Virus record (IMG/VR): IMGVR_UViG_3300042691_008709
Location: 1 to 55,912 of that record
Strand: one strand, 5' to 3'
DNA: 55,912 nucleotides
Origin: a virus
Every line of letters starts with the position of its first letter. Within the stretch, counting starts at the first letter, position 1. Positions 1-6,582 of this stretch are shown here, one piece after another. The notes under the pieces are model-generated. The model had not been told where the DNA came from and searched no databases. It saw nothing but the letters and a program-made list of their open reading frames with translations. Both the position numbers and the translations under genes were made by a program.

Positions 1-25
1 ACAGTAGTAATAAAAGATTTTAGTA

Positions 26-262
26 ATGAGAAGTAGAAGTAAAGTAAAGGAAGTAGTAGGTTCAGATTATGTTCTGACGTTTGGTAAACATAAGGGTAAG
101 GCTATATGGTGGGTTCTTATGAATGATTGTGGATATGTGGTGTGGTTAGTAGATAACGATGTATTAAGTTTATCTGAGGGGATATATGAAGAAGCTAAGG
201 CTTTTTATAGTGAGATGGATGATATGAATGATATGTTAGTGAATAAGTTTGATTTTTATTAA
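26..262 (+). CDS. Small 'FGKHKGK' domain protein
   Basis: This 78-aa protein carries the core pattern LTFGKHKGKAIWWV, a Tyr/Trp segment (YVVWLVDND) and a trailing EGIYEEA helix. That pattern is typical of the short domain found alone in many phages and at the C terminus of some DEDD exonucleases (exonuclease X-like, DUF3820-like). It is likely a small nucleic-acid-associated protein, but no catalytic site is visible and the exact function is unknown. The upstream frame is closed by a stop a few codons before this ATG, which supports the start. It is the first gene of the rightward accessory block. Confidence 0.7.
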   Translation: MRSRSKVKEVVGSDYVLTFGKHKGKAIWWVLMNDCGYVVWLVDNDVLSLSEGIYEEAKAFYSEMDDMNDMLVNKFDFY

Positions 263-269
263 TAATAAA

Positions 270-300
270 TTGTAACCTTTTAAAAGGATAATAAGTATAA
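270..300 (+). promoter_or_regulatory. Extended promoter, TTGTAACCTTTT class
   Basis: TTGTAACCTTTT at 270-281 is followed about 19 bp later by TAAGTATA, just before the 63-aa gene at 307. The same -33-like block recurs at six other intergenic sites on both strands. The -7 part here is a poorer match than at 30591, 12454 or 52713. Confidence 0.5.
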
Positions 301-306
301 GTGTGT

Positions 307-498
307 ATGGAAGAATGGAAAGAAGTAATAGTGGCAATAATTAATTTAATAACAGCGGTATTGAAGCTTGTTATAAGGAGTGGATTTGCTTATGGTTGTG
401 TATTATTGTTTATGGATAGTTATGATCCTATGGAGTGGAGTACTTCAGGTAAGGTTTGGTTAATAGTATTAATGTTAATGTTTAATAATGGAGAATAA
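307..498 (+). CDS. Small membrane protein
   Basis: A 63-aa protein starting MEEWKEV. I prefer ATG 307 over the in-frame GTG at 301. It has two hydrophobic stretches (VAIINLITAVLKLVI near residues 10-24 and VWLIVLMLMF near 50-59) separated by a short polar loop, so it is probably an inner-membrane protein with two helices. The end overlaps the start of the next gene by 11 bp, suggesting coupled translation. It sits behind an extended promoter at 270. No family recognised; early host-takeover or superinfection roles are possible but unsupported. Confidence 0.55.
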   Translation: MEEWKEVIVAIINLITAVLKLVIRSGFAYGCVLLFMDSYDPMEWSTSGKVWLIVLMLMFNNGE

Positions 499-718
499 TA
501 AAGGTGCCGCCGAAGTTGGCGAATGGAAATTTAAAACAATGGCTGAGACGGATAATGATAGAAAGCCTTGGTCTGGAAATAACGTTCCTGGAAAATGTAT
601 TTGCGGAGGTAATACTGGAATTATAAGATTTTTCGGTAAAAACGGAACTATGATTTATTGTTGCGGAGACGTTTGTTATCATAAGATTGATTTACTTTAT
701 TTTAAGAAAGATGAATAA
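488..718 (+). CDS. Small cysteine-rich (zinc-binding?) protein
   Basis: A 76-aa protein with clustered cysteines: CICGG at residues 37-41 and CCGDVCYHK at 58-66. The arrangement suggests one small zinc ribbon in the C-terminal half, while the N-terminal half is charged and probably disordered. Family not recognised. It overlaps both neighbours by a few bases, so it belongs to a tightly packed early operon. Confidence 0.55.
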   Translation: MENNKGAAEVGEWKFKTMAETDNDRKPWSGNNVPGKCICGGNTGIIRFFGKNGTMIYCCGDVCYHKIDLLYFKKDE

Positions 719-899
719 GTTAACCTTAATAGAAGATATGATGCCACATGAGTTAGTGTTGTATTACTTCCCAACGGCGGATGACGAAGAGATAGATTGG
801 ATATTATGGAATAAAACTACCTTTCCATTTGAAACAATTAAAGGAATGAATGATGATATTTATGAATGGTATTTAAAAACTAATGCAAACTTGCATTAA
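711..899 (+). CDS. Hypothetical protein, 62 aa
   Basis: Starts MNKLTLIEDMMPHEL at ATG 711, which overlaps the previous stop (ATGAATAA). A longer in-frame start at 687 would need a larger overlap. The protein is acidic, with no recognised domain. Its last codons, NANLH and TAA, are written by the palindromic operator at 882-897, so the gene end and a DNA-level signal share the same bases. Confidence 0.5.
   Translation: MNKLTLIEDMMPHELVLYYFPTADDEEIDWILWNKTTFPFETIKGMNDDIYEWYLKTNANLH
882..897. promoter_or_regulatory. Palindromic operator-like site 1
   Basis: AATGCAAACTTGCATT, nearly a perfect palindrome, followed by AAAAA. It lies 38 bp before the ATG at 936 and is the closest match to the consensus of the seven copies in this window (3703, 12488, 20286, 26803, 48093, 54973). 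Probably a binding site for a dimeric regulator. Confidence 0.6.
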
Positions 900-935
900 A
901 AATTAGATAATTAATAAAAAAGTAATTAATTTAGC

Positions 936-1280
936 ATGGTGTCAACTAATAAGATAAAGCCTTACGCAACATATAGTATAACTTACAATTTACAGCACAT
1001 GGAATTGTTTAGTGACGGAGAATATGATCCGATGGTGGATGCTAAGATATACGCTATGGATAATTTAGCTTATGACTCGGCAGGATATAGACTTCCATTT
1101 AGTTTACAATTAGGCTTATCGGCGCAATACGTGGATAGAAATAAGCAATTACTAGAAGATAAGAATAGAAAAACCATGAGATTATCTCAACTAATAACTG
1201 TAACTGTTATAGTTTGGCAGACGATAGAAGATTATCTATTTTTTGAAAGTGATGAAACAGGATGGTCGGAGTTAATGTAA
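936..1280 (+). CDS. Hypothetical protein, 114 aa
   Basis: Starts MVSTNKIKPYATYSITYN. The predicted protein is mixed alpha/beta with many tyrosines and a C-terminal segment (LSQLITVTVIVWQTIEDYLFFES) that could be a buried amphipathic helix rather than a true membrane span. No family recognised. It follows palindromic site 1 and has no clear terminator after it, so it probably heads the 936-3697 transcription unit. Confidence 0.5.
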   Translation: MVSTNKIKPYATYSITYNLQHMELFSDGEYDPMVDAKIYAMDNLAYDSAGYRLPFSLQLGLSAQYVDRNKQLLEDKNRKTMRLSQLITVTVIVWQTIEDYLFFESDETGWSELM

Positions 1281-1294
1281 ATAATAATAATAAT

Positions 1295-1591
1295 ATGGAA
1301 AAAGAACAATGGGAAATAGATTTAAGGGCTAAACTAGAATTAGAACTTGAAGATGGATATTATCAATTTGGTGGAGAGAAAAAAGGAGATTTATGTTTTG
1401 CTACTGGAAAACAAGGCGCAATAGAATTTTATGTGAAGTGGGAAAAAACAGTAAGAAATATTAAACACGGTATTGAGCCGATAATTAAAGAATGTGAGGA
1501 AGGAAAGTATGATTATTTAGGTCCCGCAACCGAGGATGATTTTTTAGAAGCAATGAAATTATTAACTAAAAGAAATGAATCAAACATATAG
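1295..1591 (+). CDS. Small protein with capsid-like C-terminal motif
   Basis: A 98-aa acidic protein starting MEKEQWEIDLRAKLELEL. An in-frame ATG at 1262 overlaps the upstream gene and is less likely. Near the C terminus it carries ATEDDFLEAMKLLTK, which matches ATEDDFIDAMKLLTK inside the major capsid protein (DNA 10949-10993). The match is 13 of 15 residues, and about 37 of 45 bases agree. I recognise no family for the rest. The shared segment could be a duplicated piece of the capsid gene, a capsid-mimicking peptide or a common binding helix. It overlaps the next small reading frame. Confidence 0.55.
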   Translation: MEKEQWEIDLRAKLELELEDGYYQFGGEKKGDLCFATGKQGAIEFYVKWEKTVRNIKHGIEPIIKECEEGKYDYLGPATEDDFLEAMKLLTKRNESNI

Positions 1592-1694
1592 TTATAGTAC
1601 TCATAGAAATTACTTTATGAATAGTACAGGACATTTATTTATAAATGAAGAAGGAGATTTATTAATTTATTACAGATTTGAATATGGCAAGTAG
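1575..1694 (+). CDS. Possible 39-aa protein
   Basis: Reads MNQTYSYSTHRNYFMNSTGH onward and ends YYRFEYGK. It overlaps the end of the gene before (to 1591) and the start of the gene after (from 1684), and so fills what would otherwise be a 92-bp gap. Composition is protein-like, with many Tyr/Asn. No family; supported only by context. Confidence 0.35.
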   Translation: MNQTYSYSTHRNYFMNSTGHLFINEEGDLLIYYRFEYGK

Positions 1695-1881
1695 CGATGA
1701 GTATCAGCAAAGAAGAAGTTTTGATAATAAGGAACTTAAAAGAATTGACGGCGGAGTTGATGGAAGAAAAACTTGGAAAGTAGCTGGTACTAAAAACAGT
1801 GATACCATTAATTTTATGCCACATATTTTTTTTAATGCAGTAAAAGACTTAAATATAGAAGAAAAATTAAAAACAAAATAA
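1684..1881 (+). CDS. Hypothetical basic protein, 65 aa
   Basis: Starts MASSDEYQQRRSFDNKELKR at ATG 1684; an in-frame TTG at 1678 is less likely. It is Lys/Arg-rich in the middle, with a C-terminal amphipathic helix. No domain recognised. It ends 4 bp before the next ATG, so the two are probably co-translated. Confidence 0.45.
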   Translation: MASSDEYQQRRSFDNKELKRIDGGVDGRKTWKVAGTKNSDTINFMPHIFFNAVKDLNIEEKLKTK

Positions 1882-1885
1882 ATAT

Positions 1886-2698
1886 ATGAAAAGAACAATT
1901 AGTAAAATCACTGTAAGCGCAGGAGGTTTAAAAGGATTAATCCTAGAAGGAACTAGAGAATCCGCAAAAGAAAACAAAATCGTAACCAATACCTTTAAAG
2001 ATGGGATTAAACACCCAGTAAATCGTGAATTGGAAGACAAAATCAAAGAATTTCGTTTTTTTGCTTTAGATATTTGCGGATTAATCACAGATGACACTAA
2101 AAAAGCAGAGAAAGTAACTTTACTTGAAGGTTGCGATGTATTAGCGGTTGAGTTCGAGAAAGGAGTGTCTGGCTACTTTAAAATTAAGGTAGCAAGCCGA
2201 GTATTCGATACTAAGACTATTGCTCTAACTACTCCTAAAGTAGATTCTAGTGACGATTATCAGTATTTTGACACAGTAATGAATGTATTAGAGTCATTAT
2301 TAGAAGAAGTGGAGCAATACGAGAAAGGATTAAAGAAAATCAGTGATGAAGATTTAATGATCAGCTATATCCGTCATGGTAAAGACAAGAGTATGGATAT
2401 GGATAAATTAAGTGAGATGTCGGCGGAAGAGAAAGCGGATTACTGCCAATCTATCCTTGAAAAACTAGGGTGTTTAGTTATTAGACCTGATGAAGTATAT
2501 GAAGAAGGAGAAGTGGAAGAAGTGTCTTTAGAAACTAATACAGAAACATTAATGTTAGAGATGGAAATGGGAGAAGAAAAAGAAGAAACTTTATCGGAAG
2601 AGGTTATGCAAGAAAAACTTAAACAAGTAGAATTAGATACTTTACGAGTAATGAATCCTGAATTAAAAATAGCAGAACCAATTAAACTTAAAAAATAA
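1886..2698 (+). CDS. Conserved phage protein of unknown function, 270 aa
   Basis: The N-terminal part (MKRTISKITVSAGGLKGL) looks like a beta-rich domain, followed by a helical region with the DICG segment around residues 60-65. The C-terminal third is very acidic (EEGEVEEVSLE, EMGEEKEETLSEE) and ends with a basic tail IKLKK. I recognise no named family. It lies two genes before a PD-(D/E)XK nuclease, so a role in phage DNA metabolism is a reasonable guess, though nothing in the sequence proves it. Confidence 0.6.
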   Translation: MKRTISKITVSAGGLKGLILEGTRESAKENKIVTNTFKDGIKHPVNRELEDKIKEFRFFALDICGLITDDTKKAEKVTLLEGCDVLAVEFEKGVSGYFKIKVASRVFDTKTIALTTPKVDSSDDYQYFDTVMNVLESLLEEVEQYEKGLKKISDEDLMISYIRHGKDKSMDMDKLSEMSAEEKADYCQSILEKLGCLVIRPDEVYEEGEVEEVSLETNTETLMLEMEMGEEKEETLSEEVMQEKLKQVELDTLRVMNPELKIAEPIKLKK

Positions 2699-2703
2699 AA
2701 ACA

Positions 2704-2880
2704 ATGAAGAGATTTAATATAGAATTAATAGAGTCTTTTTATCAAGAAGGAAACTGCTTTGCATTAAAAATATTGCAAATTGGAATTGAAGCAAACGAAA
2801 GAAGTTTGTTTAAGTTTTATATAACTAATAATTATATAGAAATTAATTTATGTTTTTTTAAAAAAATTTTTTTTAACTAA
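2704..2880 (+). CDS. Hypothetical protein, 58 aa
   Basis: Reads MKRFNIELIESFYQEGNCFA onward and ends in a Phe/Lys-rich tail (CFFKKIFFN) encoded by long T and A runs. It fits exactly between its neighbours, starting 5 bp after one stop and ending 1 bp before the next ATG, which supports it as a real gene. No family recognised. The homopolymer-rich 3' end is a place where slippage or sequencing error could alter the frame. Confidence 0.45.
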   Translation: MKRFNIELIESFYQEGNCFALKILQIGIEANERSLFKFYITNNYIEINLCFFKKIFFN

Positions 2881-2881
2881 T

Positions 2882-3697
2882 ATGATTCATAATCTATTTC
2901 CAAATGAGGTGTATTTAGAACCTAACGAACACAAATATTTTGATTCTGAAGGTAATCAATACATCTCATTTTCGGCATTATATAGTAAACTTGTAAAAAA
3001 GTTTGATGCAGTAGGTATCAGTAAGCTGGTAAGTAAGTCTAATGGCAAGTCGGCGGATGAAGTAAGGCAAGGTTGGGAACAAACAGCCACTAACGGAACT
3101 CGTATAGACAAAGCTTTAGAAACTTATGCTCAAACAGCTACAATTCTACCAGAAGACGATGACTTAAAAGAACTTGTGCCACACGTATTATCTAAATACA
3201 AGGATTATAACAAAACATTCGAGCAAGGAGTTCCTTATTCTAAGCAATACAGAGTGGCTGGTAGTTGGGATAAGCTAAGTCTAACTTCTAACAGAAAGGA
3301 TAGTAAATTTCACTTATCTGACTTTAAATGCTTCGAGAAAGGATATGATTCTTTATTTACGGTTAGTGGCCAACCTTGGTTAAACCCTCCTTTTAATCAC
3401 TTGCCTAATACGAAGTTTGTTAAAATCAGTTTTCAGCTATCTTTCTACGCTCATTTATTCGAGGAGTTGACAGGGCGTGGATGTGAAAGATTATTTATTG
3501 ATTTAATTACTCCTGTATTTGACAAGGATCATAGATTAGTAAGTTATAAGAACGAGGTTATTAACACTATGTATTTAAAGAATGATGTAAAGATATTCTT
3601 AGAAACATTCAAAGAAGATATAAAGGATATGTTAGATAACACTGTAAAAGCAGAATTTGTGGATATAACCGCCGATGATGATGAAGAAATATTTTAA
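2882..3697 (+). CDS. PD-(D/E)XK nuclease (RecB/Cas4-like)
   Basis: 271 aa. The catalytic signature of the PD-(D/E)XK superfamily is visible in order: GSWDKL with Asp130, SDFKC with Asp147-x-Lys149, and the RecB-type QxxxY motif at Gln185-Tyr189 (QLSFYAHLF). The upstream GTRIDKALETYA helix fits the usual first glutamate helix. The expected activity is Mg-dependent DNA exonuclease or endonuclease; phage members act in recombination, end processing or host DNA breakdown. No iron-sulphur cysteine cluster of the Cas4 type is evident. The C terminus is acidic (DDDEEIF). Family well supported; substrate unknown. Confidence 0.8.
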   Translation: MIHNLFPNEVYLEPNEHKYFDSEGNQYISFSALYSKLVKKFDAVGISKLVSKSNGKSADEVRQGWEQTATNGTRIDKALETYAQTATILPEDDDLKELVPHVLSKYKDYNKTFEQGVPYSKQYRVAGSWDKLSLTSNRKDSKFHLSDFKCFEKGYDSLFTVSGQPWLNPPFNHLPNTKFVKISFQLSFYAHLFEELTGRGCERLFIDLITPVFDKDHRLVSYKNEVINTMYLKNDVKIFLETFKEDIKDMLDNTVKAEFVDITADDDEEIF

Positions 3698-3702
3698 AAA
3701 AT

Positions 3703-3718
3703 AATGCAACTTTGAATT
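3703..3718. promoter_or_regulatory. Palindromic operator-like site 2
   Basis: AATGCAACTTTGAATT followed by AAAAAA, only 7 bp before the ATG at 3726. At this position it would overlap the ribosome-binding region as well as any promoter. The same close placement is seen at 54973 on the other strand. Confidence 0.55.
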
Positions 3719-3725
3719 AAAAAAT

Positions 3726-3911
3726 ATGAAATTTATAGCAACCTTAGTTTTAATTTTCTGTATCGGCGGATGTATAGTAGTAGCAGTTGTAGCTAATGAA
3801 AAGAAAAAACCTCTTATAAAAGACTACAATAAACAGTTTCAAGATACTCCTTTATATTACAAGAGATACATGAATACAAGTGTAGTTTATAAAAGTAAAC
3901 ACAAACATTAA
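3726..3911 (+). CDS. Small lipoprotein
   Basis: 61 aa with a typical lipoprotein signal: MKFIAT, a hydrophobic core, then CIGGC with the probable lipidated Cys at residue 16. The remaining 45 residues are basic, soluble and Tyr-rich. It should be exported and anchored in a host membrane. Lipoproteins of this size in phages often act in superinfection exclusion or lysis, but no family is recognised. It is a single-gene unit between palindromic site 2 and the terminator at 3931, set apart from the packaging genes, which suggests a moron. Confidence 0.6.
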   Translation: MKFIATLVLIFCIGGCIVVAVVANEKKKPLIKDYNKQFQDTPLYYKRYMNTSVVYKSKHKH

Positions 3912-3930
3912 TAAAAATTTACTAAATTAG

Positions 3931-3961
3931 AGCCGTGAGATGAGATGTTTCACGGCTTTTT
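3931..3961 (+). terminator. Rho-independent terminator
   Basis: AGCCGTGA pairs with TCACGGCT across a loop of about 11 bases, followed by a short T run. It closes the early block just before the packaging genes. Confidence 0.8.
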
Positions 3962-3980
3962 AGCATAAAAACAATTTATT

Positions 3981-4526
3981 ATGAGTTATTTATTTTACAT
4001 TGATCAAAAGAACAATAAAGTTCTTCATCCAGACGTAGTTCGTTTGGAGCCACAACTAGCCTTATTAACAGATAAGGAAGTTTTATTCATTATACTCGCA
4101 TACGATTACAACTCTATTTACAGACAGTTTCCTGAAAGACAGCGCGTATCAAAAGCTATATGGCACGTATGGAATGATAATAAACCCGAATTACTAAATG
4201 AAGAGAAGCGCCCAAAACGCATATCGGCGGCTATTGAAGCATATAAATCATTGCAATACAATAGAAATATTGAATTAGTAGAGATGTATAATAAGAAGAT
4301 AGATGACTTACTTAGAATACTAGACACAGATACTTCTACAACAGGCATTAAAAACGCCATGGACTCCATAGACAAGTTCAGAAAAGCAATCCAAGCAATA
4401 GAGAGAGAAGTGGTGGAGGAGAAGTTGTTAGACGGAGAACTTAAAGGTAAAACAGAACTTAGTTTCCTTGAGAAAATGAAGTCTAATCAAAAGATGTTTA
4501 AATCAGTAACCGCTAAACGAGGATAA
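3981..4526 (+). CDS. Candidate small terminase subunit
   Basis: 181 aa, almost entirely helical and charged. It ends 1 bp before the large terminase gene, the usual position of the small subunit, which recognises phage DNA and feeds it to the motor. A QRVSKAIWHVW helix and a later coiled-coil-like region (DDLLRILD ... DKFRKAIQAIEREVVEEK) would fit an oligomerising packaging protein. I see no clear helix-turn-helix, so the assignment rests mainly on gene order. Confidence 0.5.
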   Translation: MSYLFYIDQKNNKVLHPDVVRLEPQLALLTDKEVLFIILAYDYNSIYRQFPERQRVSKAIWHVWNDNKPELLNEEKRPKRISAAIEAYKSLQYNRNIELVEMYNKKIDDLLRILDTDTSTTGIKNAMDSIDKFRKAIQAIEREVVEEKLLDGELKGKTELSFLEKMKSNQKMFKSVTAKRG

Positions 4527-4527
4527 G

Positions 4528-6543
4528 ATGGACTATAAAGAGCTGCCTATATTACTCGCGCCATACGTTAAGGGAAAAGGATTCGATCCGGCTCCATTAG
4601 TTACAAATGGCATTCCTGATTATGCGGATGGAGCAAAGAATCCTAAAGTAATAGGAACTCCTGAATACGAAACTTTTTGGACAGAGCAACTTTACAGATG
4701 TATTAATGGATATAATACAGGAGGAATATTTATACCAGGAAGGTTCTACTACTATATGAATTTCAATAACATGAATACGGTTCATGGTATTATTACTCCT
4801 GACTTCTGCGATATGCACTTAGAATTATGCTATATAATAGAGTGGTGTAAAGCAAATGGAAAGAATTTAATCATAGGTAAGAAACGAAGGGCGGGTATAT
4901 CAGAGTTTACACAAAAGGCGGTAATTGACTACGGATATAGATTTAGTGAGTCGTATCAAGCAGGTATCGCGGCTGGCCAAAAGAAATATGCAGAGGATTT
5001 TATGACAAAGTGGGAGGATTCTGAAGCTTTGTTGCAGAATGAATTTAGAGTAAACTCTCTATTAAACAACCCTGATGAAGTGGTTTCAGGATACGAGTTA
5101 ATGGAGAATGGTAAAACAACTCTAAAGAATAATGCTTGTAAGATATTTGTAAGAACCATGCACAACAACCCAAATATGTTTAAGGGTTTATTCTTAAATG
5201 ATGTTGTGGCGGAGGAATCAGGAGAGTTCGAGAACCTTTGTGAATTTATTAGTGCTACAAATGACTGTTTAATGGATGGAGATACTCAGGTAGGTACATT
5301 TATGATTTACGGAACAGGCGGTAATATTAATAAAGGCTCTAAAGATTTTAAGAAAGTATGGGAGAATCCTAATGATTATAACGCGGTTAAATACCTAATA
5401 ACAGGAGATAGATTTAAGAAACCTTTTTACGGAGGTGCAACCCGTTTCGGAAAAGACGTATCGGTAACACCTAGTCTTTTAAAGAAATATAAGCCATACC
5501 AAATTATAGGAATGGAAGATACGGAAGCGGCTATGGAGAATATCATGGCTGAGAGAGAGAGGTTGAAAAAAGGAGAGTTGAAGAAATACATGGAGCATTT
5601 ACAAAATAATCCTATAAACGAGGCAGAGATTTTCAGAAAGATGTTTAGCAATAACTTTGATATTCAAAAGATAAATGCTCAACAAGACGAAATAACAGTA
5701 AATAAAAACAAGTATTCAAAGTGGAAATTAGAATGGGTAACGAAAGAAGGTGCTTTAGAAAGAGTAAATCCATTAAGAGTAAAAGCTATTCCTGCAAAAG
5801 ATACTGATGATGAAGGAGATTGTATATTAATACTTGATGAATACCATCCTGATAAGAAGTATAAAAATTTACACGTTGGAGGAATTGACCCTTACGATCA
5901 AGATAAAGGTGTGTCTAAATCTTTAGGAGCCATGTGTGTAATGACTCGTCCTAATACTTTTGGTATTCCATTTAATATGCCAGTGGCAGTTATATGTACT
6001 CGTCCGAAAAGAAAAGAGATATTTTTCGATATGTGTTTAAAGCTATCTGTTTATTATGATTTAGTAGGTAATACATTAGGTGACAAGGCAGGAAGTTCAG
6101 GTATTATAAAATGGTACGAGAATCATAATTGCATGAGATACTTAGCGCCAAGGCCTAAGAAATTTGAGAGTATGAATAGTGAGCAATCTCATGAGTTTTG
6201 GGTTTCATTAAACTCTTATAGTCGGCCATTAATGGTGGGCGCTATGCAGACATCTATACATGATTACTGTCAAAATATTTGGTTCCCTGAATTAATTAAT
6301 CAATTAGGCAACTTCGATGAAGTAGAGATAGGAAGTGATAATGACTTGGCAGATGCTTATGGAATTGCTTTAATGCAATCTATTAGTGTAGTAGCCGCTC
6401 CAAGAGATGATAATACTAAAGAATCAGAAGATCCATTTAGTTTAGGAAATTGGATAACGGATAAAAATGGCAACGTAGTTCCTGCGGGAGATTTTAAACG
6501 TCCAACTAATCCAGAAGAGGACTATGAATATTTTGGTAGTTAG
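4528..6543 (+). CDS. terL: Terminase large subunit (packaging ATPase/nuclease)
   Basis: 671 aa. ATPase half: a deviant Walker A IIGKKRRAGIS at about residues 115-125 and a Walker B-type stretch NDVVAEES with Glu229/Glu230. Nuclease half (RNase H fold): GGIDPYDQD with Asp454, GDKAGSS near residue 520, and DLADAYG with Asp606 and Asp609, giving the expected acidic triad. Such proteins form the packaging motor on the portal, pump DNA into the capsid and cut it. The K-K-R-R-A-G Walker A resembles crAss-like phages rather than the classical GKS/T. It overlaps nothing and starts 1 bp after the small-subunit candidate. Confidence 0.93.
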   Translation: MDYKELPILLAPYVKGKGFDPAPLVTNGIPDYADGAKNPKVIGTPEYETFWTEQLYRCINGYNTGGIFIPGRFYYYMNFNNMNTVHGIITPDFCDMHLELCYIIEWCKANGKNLIIGKKRRAGISEFTQKAVIDYGYRFSESYQAGIAAGQKKYAEDFMTKWEDSEALLQNEFRVNSLLNNPDEVVSGYELMENGKTTLKNNACKIFVRTMHNNPNMFKGLFLNDVVAEESGEFENLCEFISATNDCLMDGDTQVGTFMIYGTGGNINKGSKDFKKVWENPNDYNAVKYLITGDRFKKPFYGGATRFGKDVSVTPSLLKKYKPYQIIGMEDTEAAMENIMAERERLKKGELKKYMEHLQNNPINEAEIFRKMFSNNFDIQKINAQQDEITVNKNKYSKWKLEWVTKEGALERVNPLRVKAIPAKDTDDEGDCILILDEYHPDKKYKNLHVGGIDPYDQDKGVSKSLGAMCVMTRPNTFGIPFNMPVAVICTRPKRKEIFFDMCLKLSVYYDLVGNTLGDKAGSSGIIKWYENHNCMRYLAPRPKKFESMNSEQSHEFWVSLNSYSRPLMVGAMQTSIHDYCQNIWFPELINQLGNFDEVEIGSDNDLADAYGIALMQSISVVAAPRDDNTKESEDPFSLGNWITDKNGNVVPAGDFKRPTNPEEDYEYFGS

Positions 6544-6558
6544 TTACTTAATTTTTAC

Positions 6559-6566
6559 TATTTTTG
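6559..6566 (+). promoter_or_regulatory. Bacteroidetes -7 box
   Basis: TATTTTTG fits TAnnTTTG and lies 16 bp before the portal start, followed by an A-rich leader. No clear -33 partner is identified. Confidence 0.35.
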
Positions 6567-6582
6567 AGTAAAAATACATTCA

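Noticed and set aside
2759-2795. Two extra half-sites resembling the palindrome (TTTGCATTAAAAA and TTGCAAATTGGAATT)
   Set aside because: They lie inside a small gene, do not form a continuous 16-bp inverted repeat and match poorly.
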